NCBI GenBank assembly: GCA_019828595.1
Contig: JAHQRK010000015.1
Coordinates: forward strand, 310,001-374,000
From: Aphanomyces cochlioides
Lineage: Eukaryota; Oomycota; Saprolegniomycetes; Saprolegniales; Verrucalvaceae
Reading direction: 5' to 3'
DNA length: 64,000 nt
This document shows, piece after piece, positions 1 to 13,000 of this stretch (position 1 is the stretch's first letter; each line of letters starts with the position of its first letter). The notes beneath the pieces were generated by a model. That model was not told the DNA's origin and did not search any database. It saw only the letters and a list, made by a program, of their open reading frames with translations. The position numbers and the translations under genes are program-made.

Positions 1-3000
1 GGTACCATCACCGGCCGACACAAATACCGCACCACCGACACCGCTCGAAGAGGATGCACCGCTTGCAATTGTAACCGTGCCAGTGTTTCCCTTCGCAGAT
101 GCACCAGATGAGACCACGACTGCACCACTTAGGCCATTGGATCCCGCGACGGCACTTCGTATACGAATCATGCCTGATGTACCGGCAGCCGAATCACCCG
201 ATAAGACATCGATTTGACCACCAGTTGATACCCCAGTACCAGCGCTAATGTAGACACTGCCGCCAACGGATGACGGCGCAGTACTCGGGCCAGCCATCAT
301 TGACACGATTCCTCCCGTGCCGGTGTTACCAGAGCCAACGGTGACTAAAAAGGAGCCTCCCTTGCCTCCAAGAGCAGTGCCAGATCCAAATATGATGCTT
401 CCTGAGTCACCGGCAGTCGTTGTGCCACTGCTAAAACTCAACAATCCCGAAACTCCACTTGATCCAGAATCTGCACTGCTGACCATCACATCACCACTTG
501 AGGAAGCAGATCCAACGCCAGAGGTAAGAGTCAATACACCTCCTGATCCACTGGCCGTCTTGCCCGCATTGACCAACACGGATCCCCAGTGCCTACCGCT
601 CCATCACCAGCAGATACAATCACGTCACCACCCACGCCAAGAGCTGTGGATGCACCACTGGCAATTGTTACAGAACCACTCGATCCATGCGCAGCAAGTC
701 CAGTTGACAACACGATTGCGCCACTCACCCCATTCGATCCAGAGTTGTGAGTTCGCATTTGGAGCGCACCAGATGATCCAGCAGCGCTGCCACCGGTGAG
801 TATGTCAATCATACCCCCCGTCAATATTCCAGTTCCGCCGCTCAAGTAGATACTGCCGCCCTCGCCGGATGGACTTGCAGTGCTCGTGCCAGCTGTAATG
901 GAGACAATACCGCCAGGCGTGGCATCCCCCGACCCGACGGTCATCAGGATGGAACCACCACTGCCTCCGGTTGATCCGCCAGTACCAAAGACCAAGTTGC
1001 CAGAGCTGCCTTGGGATGCAGTGCCAGAGGTCAGACTCAACATTCCCGACACACCGGTTGACCCTGCGTTTGGGGAGTTCACAATGATATCACCACTTGA
1101 TGTAGCGGTTCCAGTCCCCGACATCAGGGTAAGAGTTCCGCCAGCTGCAGACTTGCCAGCAGATACAGTAACTGCACCGCCTGTGCCGCTGGTACCATCA
1201 CCGGCCGACACAAATACCGCACCACCGACACCGCTCGAAGAGGATGCACCGCTTGCAATTGTAACCGTGCCAGTGTTTCCCTTCGCAGATGCACCAGATG
1301 AGACCACGACTGCACCACTTAGGCCATTGGATCCCGCGACGGCACTTCGTATACGAATCATGCCTGATGTACCGGCAGCCGAATCACCCGATAAGACATC
1401 GATTTGACCACCAGTTGATACCCCAGTACCAGCGCTAATGTAGACACTGCCACCAACGGATGACGGCGCAGTACTCGGGCCAGCCATCATTGACACGATT
1501 CCTCCCGTGCCGGTGTTACCAGAGCCAACGGTGACTAAAAAGGAGCCTCCCTTGCCTCCAAGAGCAGTGCCAGATCCAAATATGATGCTTCCTGAGTCAC
1601 CGGCAGTCGTTGTGCCACTGCTAAAACTCAACAATCCCGAAACTCCACTTGATCCAGAATCTGCACTGCTGACCATCACATCACCACTTGAGGAAGCAGA
1701 TCCAACGCCAGAGGTAAGAGTCAATACACCTCCTGATCCACTGGCCGTCTTGCCCGCATTGACCAACACGGATCCACCAGTGCCTACCGCTCCATCACCA
1801 GCAGATACAATCACGTCACCACCCACGCCAAGAGCTGTGGATGCACCACTGGCAATTGTTACAGAACCACTCGATCCATGCGCAGCAAGTCCAGTTGACA
1901 ACACGATTGCGCCACTCACCCCATTCGATCCAGAGTTGTGAGTTCGCATTTGGAGCGCACCAGATGATCCAGCAGCGCTGCCACCGGTGAGTATGTCAAT
2001 CATACCCCCCGTCAATATTCCAGTTCCGCCGCTCAAGTAGATACTGCCGCCCTCGCCGGATGGACTTGCAGTGCTCGTGCCAGCTGTAATGGAGACAATA
2101 CCGCCAGGCGTGGCATCCCCCGACCCGACGGTCATCAGGATGGAACCACCACTGCCTCCGGTTGATCCGCCAGTACCAAAGACCAAGTTGCCAGAGCTGC
2201 CTTGGGATGCAGTGCCAGAGGTCAGACTCAACATTCCCGACACACCGGTTGACCCTGCGTTTGGGGAGTTCACAATGATATCACCACTTGATGTAGCGGT
2301 TCCAGTCCCCGACATCAGGGTAAGAGTTCCGCCAGCTGCAGACTTGCCAGCAGATACAGTAACTGCACCGCCTGTGCCGCTGGTACCATCACCGGCCGAC
2401 ACAAATACCGCACCACCGACACCGCTCGAAGAGGATGCACCGCTTGCAATTGTAACCGTGCCAGTGTTTCCCTTCGCAGATGCACCAGATGAGACCACGA
2501 CTGCACCACTTAGGCCATTGGATCCCGCGACGGCACTTCGTATACGAATCATGCCTGATGTACCGGCAGCCGAATCACCCGATAAGACATCGATTTGACC
2601 ACCAGTTGATACCCCAGTACCAGCGCTAATGTAGACACTGCCGCCAACGGATGACGGCGCAGTACTCGGGCCAGCCATCATTGACACGATTCCTCCCGTG
2701 CCGGTGTTACCAGAGCCAACGGTGACTAAAAAGGAGCCTCCCTTGCCTCCAAGAGCAGTGCCAGATCCAAATATGATGCTTCCTGAGTCACCGGCAGTCG
2801 TTGTGCCACTGCTAAAACTCAACAATCCCGAAACTCCACTTGATCCAGAATCTGCACTGCTGACCATCACATCACCACTTGAGGAAGCAGATCCAACGCC
2901 AGAGGTAAGAGTCAATACACCTCCTGATCCACTGGCCGTCTTGCCCGCATTGACCAACACGGATCCACCAGTGCCTACCGCTCCATCACCAGCAGATACA

Positions 3001-4029
3001 ATCACGTCACCACCCACGCCAAGAGCTGTGGATGCACCACTGGCAATTGTTACAGAACCACTCGATCCATGCGCAGCAAGTCCAGTTGACAACACGATTG
3101 CGCCACTCACCCCATTCGATCCAGAGTTGTGAGTTCGCATTTGGAGCGCACCAGATGATCCAGCAGCGCTGCCACCGGTGAGTATGTCAATCATACCCCC
3201 CGTCAATATTCCAGTTCCGCCGCTCAAGTAGATACTGCCGCCCTCGCCGGATGGACTTGCAGTGCTCGTGCCAGCTGTAATGGAGACAATACCGCCAGGC
3301 GTGGCATCCCCCGACCCGACGGTCATCAGGATGGAACCACCACTGCCTCCGGTTGATCCGCCAGTACCAAAGACCAAGTTGCCAGAGCTGCCTTGGGATG
3401 CAGTGCCAGAGGTCAGACTCAACATTCCCGACACACCGGTTGACCCTGCGTTTGGGGAGTTCACAATGATATCACCACTTGATGTAGCGGTTCCAGTCCC
3501 CGACATCAGGGTAAGAGTTCCGCCAGCTGCAGACTTGCCAGCAGATACAGTAACTGCACCGCCTGTGCCGCTGGTACCATCACCGGCCGACACAAATACC
3601 GCACCACCGACACCGCTCGAAGAGGATGCACCGCTTGCAATTGTAACCGTGCCAGTGTTTCCCTTCGCAGATGCACCAGATGAGACCACGACTGCACCAC
3701 TTAGGCCATTGGATCCCGCGACGGCACTTCGTATACGAATCATGCCTGATGTACCGGCAGCCGAATCACCCGATAAGACATCGATTTGACCACCAGTTGA
3801 TACCCCAGTACCAGCGCTAATGTAGACACTGCCGCCAACGGATGACGGCGCAGTACTCGGGCCAGCCATCATTGACACGATTCCTCCCGTGCCGGTGTTA
3901 CCAGAGCCAACGGTGACTAAAAAGGAGCCTCCCTTGCCTCCAAGAGCAGTGCCAGATCCAAATATGATGCTTCCTGAGTCACCGGCAGTCGTTGTGCCAC
4001 TGCTAAAACTCAACAATCCCGAAACTCCA
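1..4029 (-). repeat. Tandem array of 1,191-bp units (397 codons), at least 3.38 copies, open at left edge
   Basis: Landmarks recur every 1,191 bp (1,190 in the copy with the deletion). Identity ends at 4029, where the flank diverges. Units: 2839-4029, 1648-2838, 458-1647 and partial 1-457. Each unit begins GVSGLLSFSSG and holds about 25 short rungs. Apart from the deletion after 585, I noticed only one difference between copies (near 1451, cca versus ccg). The window edge lies inside the array, so the true copy number is unknown. Confidence 0.96.
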
Positions 4030-7000
4030 TTTAGGCCTGAGTCAGATGTGGATAAGAACATTGAACCGCTTGTAGTTGCTGATCCTTGTCCAGTTGTGAG
4101 TATTATGTCACCTCCTGTTGAAGACGAGCTGCCACCAGCCATTGCCTTGAAGTAACCTCCAGCATTAGTATCACCTGCCCCAACAATAGCCGATATTGAA
4201 CCACCTTTTCCTCCTGTGGAGGAGCCAGTGTTGAGGGATATGACACCTGAATCTCCGTTCAGGCTGATTCCAGTCGAAAGCATCAGTGATCCACTAACTC
4301 CAGACGGGCCTGAGTTGCTGGTTTGAACAGTTATGTCGCCGCTGCTCGTAGTTTGCCCTGAGCCGCTTTGAACTGTAATTGAACCACCACTTGTCACACC
4401 AGCTCCAGCTAATAGTTGTATCGTGCCACCAACTGTACCCATGCCCTGCGTAGAACCAGCGCTCAAGTATATTTTTCCACCCATTCCAGTGTCACCTCTG
4501 CCAACAGTTAGTAGTATTGAGCCACCATGACCTCCAGTACTTGTTCCAGAACTTAAGATCAAACTGCCTGAATTTCCAGCTGTCGCAGTACCAGTGTTGA
4601 AGCTCAAATAACCTGAAGTACCTTGAGTGCCAGCATCAGCCGTTTGAAGAAGAATATTTCCACTTGAACGAGTAGTACCACTTCCAGAAGTCAGCAAAAT
4701 CGATCCACCAGAGCTCAATATATCAGTTGACGAACCTGCAGTAGCAATAATGTTGCCTCCCAATTTTGTGTCACCATTTCCAACATTTAGCGTTATCGAA
4801 CCACCTGCACCTCCAGTTGACTGTCCAGTGCTCAAGGTCATTTTTCCACTATTACCAGCCATTGAGTTTCCAGTAAACATGGCTAAAGAGCCACTCACTC
4901 CTGCAGAGCCAGAATCAGCTGTCTGGAGCATAATATTTCCAGATGATTGTGTGGAACTTAATCCACTTGCAAGTAAAACATTTCCACCAGATTCTGCGCC
5001 AATCCCTCCAGTAATATTCACTTGACCACCAATCAGATAGCTTGAGCCAGCTGCTAAAGTAATTTGCCCACCATGATCAGAGTCGCCAGATCCAACCAAT
5101 AAGCTGATAGGACCACCTTGTCCTCCAGTAGATGCACCAGTGGATACAAGGACAGCACCAGAGTTTCCTCTCAGGCTCGGGCCAGTTTGAATTGAAACAC
5201 TTCCAGATTGTAAATTCGACTGAGAAAAGCCAGAAGGTAGACGAGATGCCGCTGTCTGAATGTCTATGTTTCCACTCGACGACGATACACCTTCACCAGT
5301 CAATAAAGATATGCTTCCGCCGCTTGAATGTTGGTTCTTTCCAGCAGATATCACAACAGAGGAACCTCCCGAAGCACCAGCGTTACTGTCACCAGCAGCA
5401 ATTTGGATCCCTCCTCCTTGCCCTTTTACAGAATTTCCTCCAAGCAGAAGAATGCTGCCACTGGCTGTCGGCGAGTCACCCGTTGACATCCGAATAGAAC
5501 CACTGGATCCCAGAGCTCCTGACGCTGCAGTTGACAACTGAATTGAACCACTCGTCGTCACCGAACTAAGATCAATAGTCAGTTTGTCATGGTCAACAAA
5601 AGGTATCTTACCTCTGACCACTTCGAAAGGACAGTGTTCCACCTGTGGACACATCGCTATGTCCTGCTGTTACATTAACTCCACCTAAACCACAATCAAT
5701 TATAATATCTAAATGACTCTTACCCCCAAAGCTTTCGATTGAGTTTCCAGCTGTAACTCTGATGAAGCCACCAATACTCTTCTTCCCCGTGCTGTTTCCC
5801 CCTTCAAGCGCAATTGTTCCGCCATGAAGTTCACTCGAGCCAGCCTGTAGTGAAATATTTCCAGCAGGATAGGAAAGAGTATTTCCTGTGCGTAGGTTAA
5901 TATTACCAGATTGACCATGTCCCAAGTTTTTTCCAGTTCGCAAATATATTTGACCAGAGGAACTGCCACCTTTTCCTGTAGTCATAGCAATTGCTCCACC
6001 ATTGCCAGCGCCACTTGTACTACCACTTGACAAAGTTATAGTACTGCCGTTGTGAAGTCTTGTATCTCCAAGGCTGAGTGTTAGATTTCCCCCAGATCCC
6101 CAAGTTGCATTTCCAGTCGCAATTAGAATTGATCCTGCATCGCCGGCTGAGTTGCTTGTAGATAGAGACAATGAACCACTCGAGCCCTTCTGACTTGAGC
6201 CTTTTGTTCGCATTATGAAGTCTCCGCCACTTCGGCTTTCACTTCCACCACTTTCAATGAGCAGGCTACCTCCATCATAAGCACTGGATGAACCAGACAC
6301 AATCGCAATCCTTCCGGCCAGGCCATTGTCGTTGTGACCACCGTTAATGTTCACAAATCCAGCTGTTTTGCCTCTTCGAGTGCTTCCTGACTCGACAGTT
6401 ATGTTTCCTGTCGATCCATCCTCGGATGATCCTGATTCAAGAAGTACACTTCCACTGTCCCCTTTGAATGCTGTTTCTCCAGAAATGACTTGAATGTTAC
6501 CTGATGCACCGACACGCGAATTTGCAGAACTAAGTTTTACAACACCGCTCCGCTTGCCACTAACACCACTTGAGAGGAGCAAATGACCACCTGAATCTTC
6601 AAAACTTTGACCGGCTTCCAAAATTACAGATCCACCTGCGCGTGAACTGGACCCGACAGATAATTTAATACTTCCGCCGGTTGATGATCTGGCTTCGCCG
6701 GTTGATAAGATGATATCACCAGCAATCGAAGAAGCATTGCCTGTTGATGCAATCAACGTTCCTGTGTTAACTCCATTGCTCGAAGAAATCACAGCTTTGC
6801 CACTTAGACCGGTCTTACTTCCACCGGAGATCACGTTAACATCACCACCAAGTTTCTCTTGGCTTGATCCAGCGCGCAGATTTACTGATCCACCAGATCT
6901 GGATGTACTGTTACCTCCTTCAACTTTAATAAAGCCACCAATTTCACGACCAGAACTTCCAACACGAATTAATATGTCGCCCGAAGAAGCTTGTGAGGAA

Positions 7001-10000
7001 GCACCAGTAATAAGAGAGAGCTTTCCATCGTGTAGTGTCTGGATGTTAACATCTCCGCCTTGTCGTGTGCCAAATCCAGAAGTCAGAGATACATTTCCGC
7101 CTTTGTCACCGATACTGTTACCGGCATTCAATACAATAGAGCCACCTTCATCGTGGCTTTCAGACACTCCAAGTTCAATTGTACCAGCTGATCCCTTCTG
7201 TGATAATCCAGTTCTTATGGCCACGCTTCCTGAATTACCAAATGCTGAATCACCTGTTTCAAGCACCACTTCACCACTTCTTTCAGAATTGTCAGTGTTG
7301 ATGAGAATGCTTCCCGAATTTCGGCCCTTTCCAGACATTAAGTTGATGTCGCTACCCACACCAGAGCTGGCGCCACCACGAAGCAAAATTGATCCGGATT
7401 TGCTGGCGGTTTTTCCAGGCTCTAGATGGATGTTCCCACTTTGACGGGATGATGAATCTCCCGTTCTCAAATAAATCGAGCCACTTTCGGCACCACCATG
7501 GGATTTCATCGCTATCGAGCCACTGGAGGCACTTCCTGCTCCTGTAATAACTTCGATCTCACCACCTTCGGCTGAGCTATTTCCAGATCTTAGAAGCAAA
7601 TTTGCCCCCCTTTCTATTGAGTATCCAACATTGATGCTCACATGACCAGCTTGACCGGTAATAGCATCTCCAGATGATATATGAACAGATCCGGATCCAG
7701 ATTTACCCGCTCCAGAAGTTAATGCCACGTTTCCACTGGTTTGTCCGCTTCCTGCAGAGACACGAATGCTGCCACCTCGACCGGCTTTGCTATCACCACC
7801 AGACACGGCAATGCCCCCACCGTGGACAGGGAATTCTCCAGAACCTGAACCACCAACGATCGAGATTTCTCCAGCCAAGCCTTCAACCTGGGAGGACAAT
7901 CCTGCATTCAAGCGAACCGACCCAGCAGGTGCAAGAGTATCACTTCCTGCGGCTTGCAGTTCTATTGAACCTGGCCTTGAATTAGAATATCCACTGGACA
8001 CAATTACACTTCCACTGCCTTCCATGTTGTCACTTGTTTGAATCGTCACATTGTTGCGCTGACTTTGCAATGATAACAAGCCGTGGGCTGACAGGCGTAC
8101 ATCTCCTTGAGCACCAGTACTCAAAATTATTGACCCTCCTGGTTGTGCGTTCGAATCTCCAGTTACAAGTGAAATGGATCCTGATCCTGAGTCACCCTTT
8201 GAGGTTAATAGTATAACTGAACCAGAAGTGTCTCTTTCACTTGAACCGGAACTAATCATGACATCTCCACCAACAGATTTACTTGAATCACCTCCAAGAA
8301 TAGATACAGAAGCTCCGGTCACACCTGCACCACCAATAATGCCCACTGGACCGGCTGTACTTTGTGGAGCATGCCCTGACCGGATATCAATTTGACCTGT
8401 TCTTCCGAGTTTTGAATCACCACTTAGAAGTTGTAAACCACCGCTGTCTCCATTGCTGCCGGCATGACTGGAGCCGACAAATACAGCTCCACTTGACGCT
8501 GCCGGACCACTACCAGATTCAACAACAATTGATCCACCAACAGCAGAGGTACTGACGACATTGCCAGCCTGGAGAGAGATCTCTGCACCAAATTTTGACG
8601 TACTGGATCCACTTGAAACACGTATTTTTCCTGCAGAACTACCGAAAGCATTGCCTGTCGAAATACTGATACTGCCAGATAAACCCGTGGTAGATGCCCC
8701 AGTGGCCAATTTAATGTCGCCACTGCTTGGTGCTAAAGAGTCATCTTTCCCGTTTGCAGTTGTTAGATGCAGAAAACCAGTGGTGTCTCTCGAATCAGGT
8801 CCGAGAGTGAGCCGCTTCTGTTGCACTTGAAGGGCTGCAATCAAGTCGATAACCATAGCTTGTTGATTGATTTGAGTAAAATTCTCAATTCGCAAACCAT
8901 GATCAGTCAAATGGAGCTCCGATTTCACTGAAACATACTCTGGAAATACCTCGGCTACTTCTTGTGCAACCAAGCCACGCATTGTCTCATCATCGACACC
9001 AATCATCTTACCCCACGCTTTTTCGTACTTAAATGACTTCGGACGCAGCTCCTGTAATCGATGATAAATGTCATCGTGATCGAAGCTCGTGATGTCTGTT
9101 TTAATCCTCTCATCTGAAGGCGTCAGAACTTTTGGGGCTTGGATTGGGACGTGACTAATAACCAAATCATTCAAAGCGCGGAAAGTAACGTCGGAGGAGT
9201 TTTGGCTATTTGAGTGCGAAATTTCAAAGGCATGGTCAACATGTGCGGTCACGTTTGCCCCAATATGCCTGATTTCGGAGGCATTCAGCGCAATTTGACC
9301 CTTCTCAGTCATAACAATATGGGATTTCGAAGACAACAGTGATACTTTGGAACCAGATTCAATTGATATTGAACCACCATCACCGCTCGGATGGTTGGAC
9401 TTCAAAGAAATCAATCCACTTCGCTGGGACCCACGACCACTGGATAACGTAATGGATCCACCAGTTGCACCAGATCCACCACTCAAAGACAATAATCCCG
9501 ATTCACCGTTGGAAGTTCCTGTCGCAAGACTGACAGCTCCCGACACGACATTTGAGCTTCCAGACGCTAGTTTGACATCTCCAGACTCAAGACTGTTACT
9601 CCCTGACGCTAATTTGATAGTACCAGATGTCAGTGCTCCACTTCCAGTTGTAGCTTCAAGTAAACCACCGACACCACCACCATCTCCACTGCGCAAAGAT
9701 AAAGTTCCACCAGGGGATTGTGACACAGCTTTCCCAGCCTCAATGATCACATTGCCCCCACTATCTTCATCAGAGGAGCCCCCTTGAAGAGTCAAAATAC
9801 CAGGGTTACGATGGGCGGTGCCAACTGACAATGTTATGTCACCTGCAAGTTCACTAGCCGCTGATGCAAAAAATAGATTTCCCGATTTTGTTCCACCCAA
9901 CCCTGTTGTCACACTTACATTACCTGAAACTTCACTCTCACCACTAGTAATGATGATGGCACCACCATTACTACCACCATCAATCATAACAGATCCACTT

Positions 10001-13000
10001 GATTCTCCTGCAGATAGTTCCAGGTTTCTTCTGACAGCAGTAATACGAACAGAGCTACCCTTAACCAAAGCGTCGCCCATCGAAGAGCTTTCACCTGCAG
10101 TCAAAGATACATCACCGCTGTGCGATGACGACGACCCAGAGCGAATATTAACATTGCCACTTTTGTAACTTCTTGAAAAACCAGTTGTGATATTGATGGT
10201 GCCGGTTTCACCAGCATCCGCTGACGTCAAAATAACGGAGCCTGAAATCGAGCCTCCACCGCTTGAGATGCTCATAGTGCCACCTATATTTGACCCAAAA
10301 CCACCATTTACAATGATATTTCCGCCAAGTTCTCCTCTGCCACCATGGACAGAAAGTGATCCACCAGCACCACTTTCTGCGTTGCCTCCAGATAGAGTCA
10401 TATAGCCTCCATTGCCGTCACGACTGTTGCCACTTGATAATTCAATAATTCCACCCAAATTGCCTTCTGAGTGTCCAGCCTTGACAGTCACGGAGCCTGA
10501 GCGAGTCTCGCTTTCACCAGTTGCAAGAACAATATTACCACTATCACGAGAGTCTGTAGTCTCCAACTTGACAGATCCAGACTCAATATCACTGGTTCCA
10601 CTGCTGAATGAAAGGTTACCCCCCCAGATTGAACTAGATCCTCCTTCAATGAGAACACTTCCACCAGGAGCTGAGCTAACAGTACCAACACCCGGTTTGA
10701 GCTGAATTTTTCCATTACCATATAGACTTGCACCTGTCGTAAGTACGACGTCACCCGATGATGTTGTCGCAGAACCAGTTCCAATATTCACAGAACCACT
10801 CTTCGAGCTCTTGGCACCCGTTTCCAAAACCAATGACCCGCTAGTTTCAGAACCAAAGCCAGATGAAAGAAATACCCTACCACCAGCAACATGGCTACTT
10901 GCACCTGAGACTACAAAAACATCACCACCATTGTTCAATGTACTGGCCCCAGCTGAAAGTAAAACGGCTCCAGCACTCTGTGCATCACCAGATAATAAGT
11001 TGATAGAACCAGATGTTCCTGATGATGATTTCCCACTTGCAATTCCAATTTTGCCTGTAGTCATAGAGCTAGAACCAGATAAAAGGGACAATTCACCACT
11101 TGACACTGGAGATACACCTGTCGAAATATGAAACGATCCACCACTTCTCTTTCTTCCATAACCTCCTGATAAAGTTAATGTGCCTCCATTATCACCATCT
11201 CCAGAGACTAAATTGATCGCCCCACCATCAACCAGACCACTTCCAGCACTCAACTTGATGTAACCACCGGACGATGACTGACTGGAACCAGAGGAAATAT
11301 GAACACCACCAACAGTACCATCGTTCACAGAACCTGAAGAAATAACAACTTGGCCACTCGATTGATTCAACACACTCTCAGATCCAACAACCATACCACC
11401 ACTTGAAAGGATAGAAAATTCTCCACTGGTCAAACTTGCCGTTGTACTTGACTTCAACTTAAAATTACCCTCTGAGACCAAGACACTTCGTTGCTCGCTG
11501 CTTAAGGAAAAAGACGAAGCTGAGGTATTCACTTGACCGCTTGCCTGGACAAACACAGAACCACCAGCCTCACCGCTCGATACAACAACGTTGCCACCAA
11601 TGCCAGAGGCCGCTTGTCCTGCAGATAATCGGACATCACCACCAGAGTCAGCACCATCCCCACCGAGCAGGTTCAAGGTTCCACCGACTGTTGACGACGC
11701 ACCAACCGCAACATCAACCGTGGACGGCTTGACACCACGACCCGACATGATCTTGATCGTGCCACCAACACCAGTCGAGCTAGCGCCACCAGAAATAGCA
11801 ACATTGCCAGAAGTACCAGCTCCACCTTCCACAATTACCGAACCTGCCAAACTTGTTGAACTTGATCCAGAACGAACGGTCACATCGGAGCTTGAGCCAC
11901 CATTGTCACCACTGGCGATTAAAACGGAGCCAGTCGACTCACTCTTCAATGCCACATTGCCATGAGTCGAGGCAATGCGCACACTGTCGCCTGTCATGTC
12001 AACCGTGCCACTCGCCTCAACCCGGGTATCCGCCGACGTCAATGCAATCGTGCCACGTTGGGACTCGTCGCCCGCAACCAAAGCAATCTTGCCAACTTTC
12101 GACGACCCGGCTCCTGTGTGAACGATCACATCACCACTTGAAGCATTGGATGCAGTCGACAATTGAATATCGCCCGAGACTCGGCCTCGACCAGATATCA
12201 AAGCAATTCGACCACCAAGAGATTCTCGACTTTCACCTCCCGAAATCGAGACACCACTGCCATCTTCAACTCCGACGTTGTCAGCTCCGGTAATTGCCAC
12301 TTGACCTCCAGTCGCCGCTGTCAAACCGCCAGAAACAATAACGTCTCCGACACGTGAGCCGCTTCCAGGGGTCAACACGATGTTGCCAGAAGACGTGATC
12401 GCATCGCCAGAACTGACTCGAATGTCCCCACTTGTCGTGTTGGATGCACCCGTTGTCAAGGATAGCTTTCCGCTCATGGACGCAGTAGCTGTCGTAATCT
12501 CGCTTGTACCACTCGCTTTCAACGAGGATCCACTCGACAATTTGACGTTGCCACCGACCATTGAACCAGTGCCCGCCACGAGTGTCAGCGTTCCACCAAC
12601 AATACCGTTGCCGGATTGGATCAACGTGTTGCCGCCTCCCATGGAGATAGAGTCACCACCCGAAACAATCACTTCGCCCACCGAATCCTCTGCCGATCCG
12701 GCGGAAAGGCGGACGGAGCCACTGATTGCATCAGTCGAACCAGAGGATAAAGATATGTCTCCAGATCGCTTGGCGTTGCCAGCCGTGGATAAGCTAATGG
12801 TGCCGCTGCCTGTCGCTCCATTTCCAGAGCTCAAACGGACACTTCCACCGGTGCGAAGCTCGCTAGTGCCACCAATTACATCGACAGCACCACCGTCAGC
12901 CACACTGGAGTCACCACCCACAGCCACAATACGCCCTCCGTCGGTCGACTTGGAAGCGCCAGCTGTCAACTGAATCGCACCAGACGTTGATGCTGCCGTA

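Larger units (their letters stand above)
4030..8799 (-). other. Stalk 3, unique part
   Basis: Repeat units after S74 module 2, crossing introns 4 and 5. Close to the intron cluster and beyond it, the rung order returns to the cycle seen in stalk 1 (TADSG rung, LSTG rungs, STGG rung, VG-GDTG rung, AG-ST rung). This cycle then leads into the 1,191-bp array, whose units are built from the same rung types. Confidence 0.8.
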
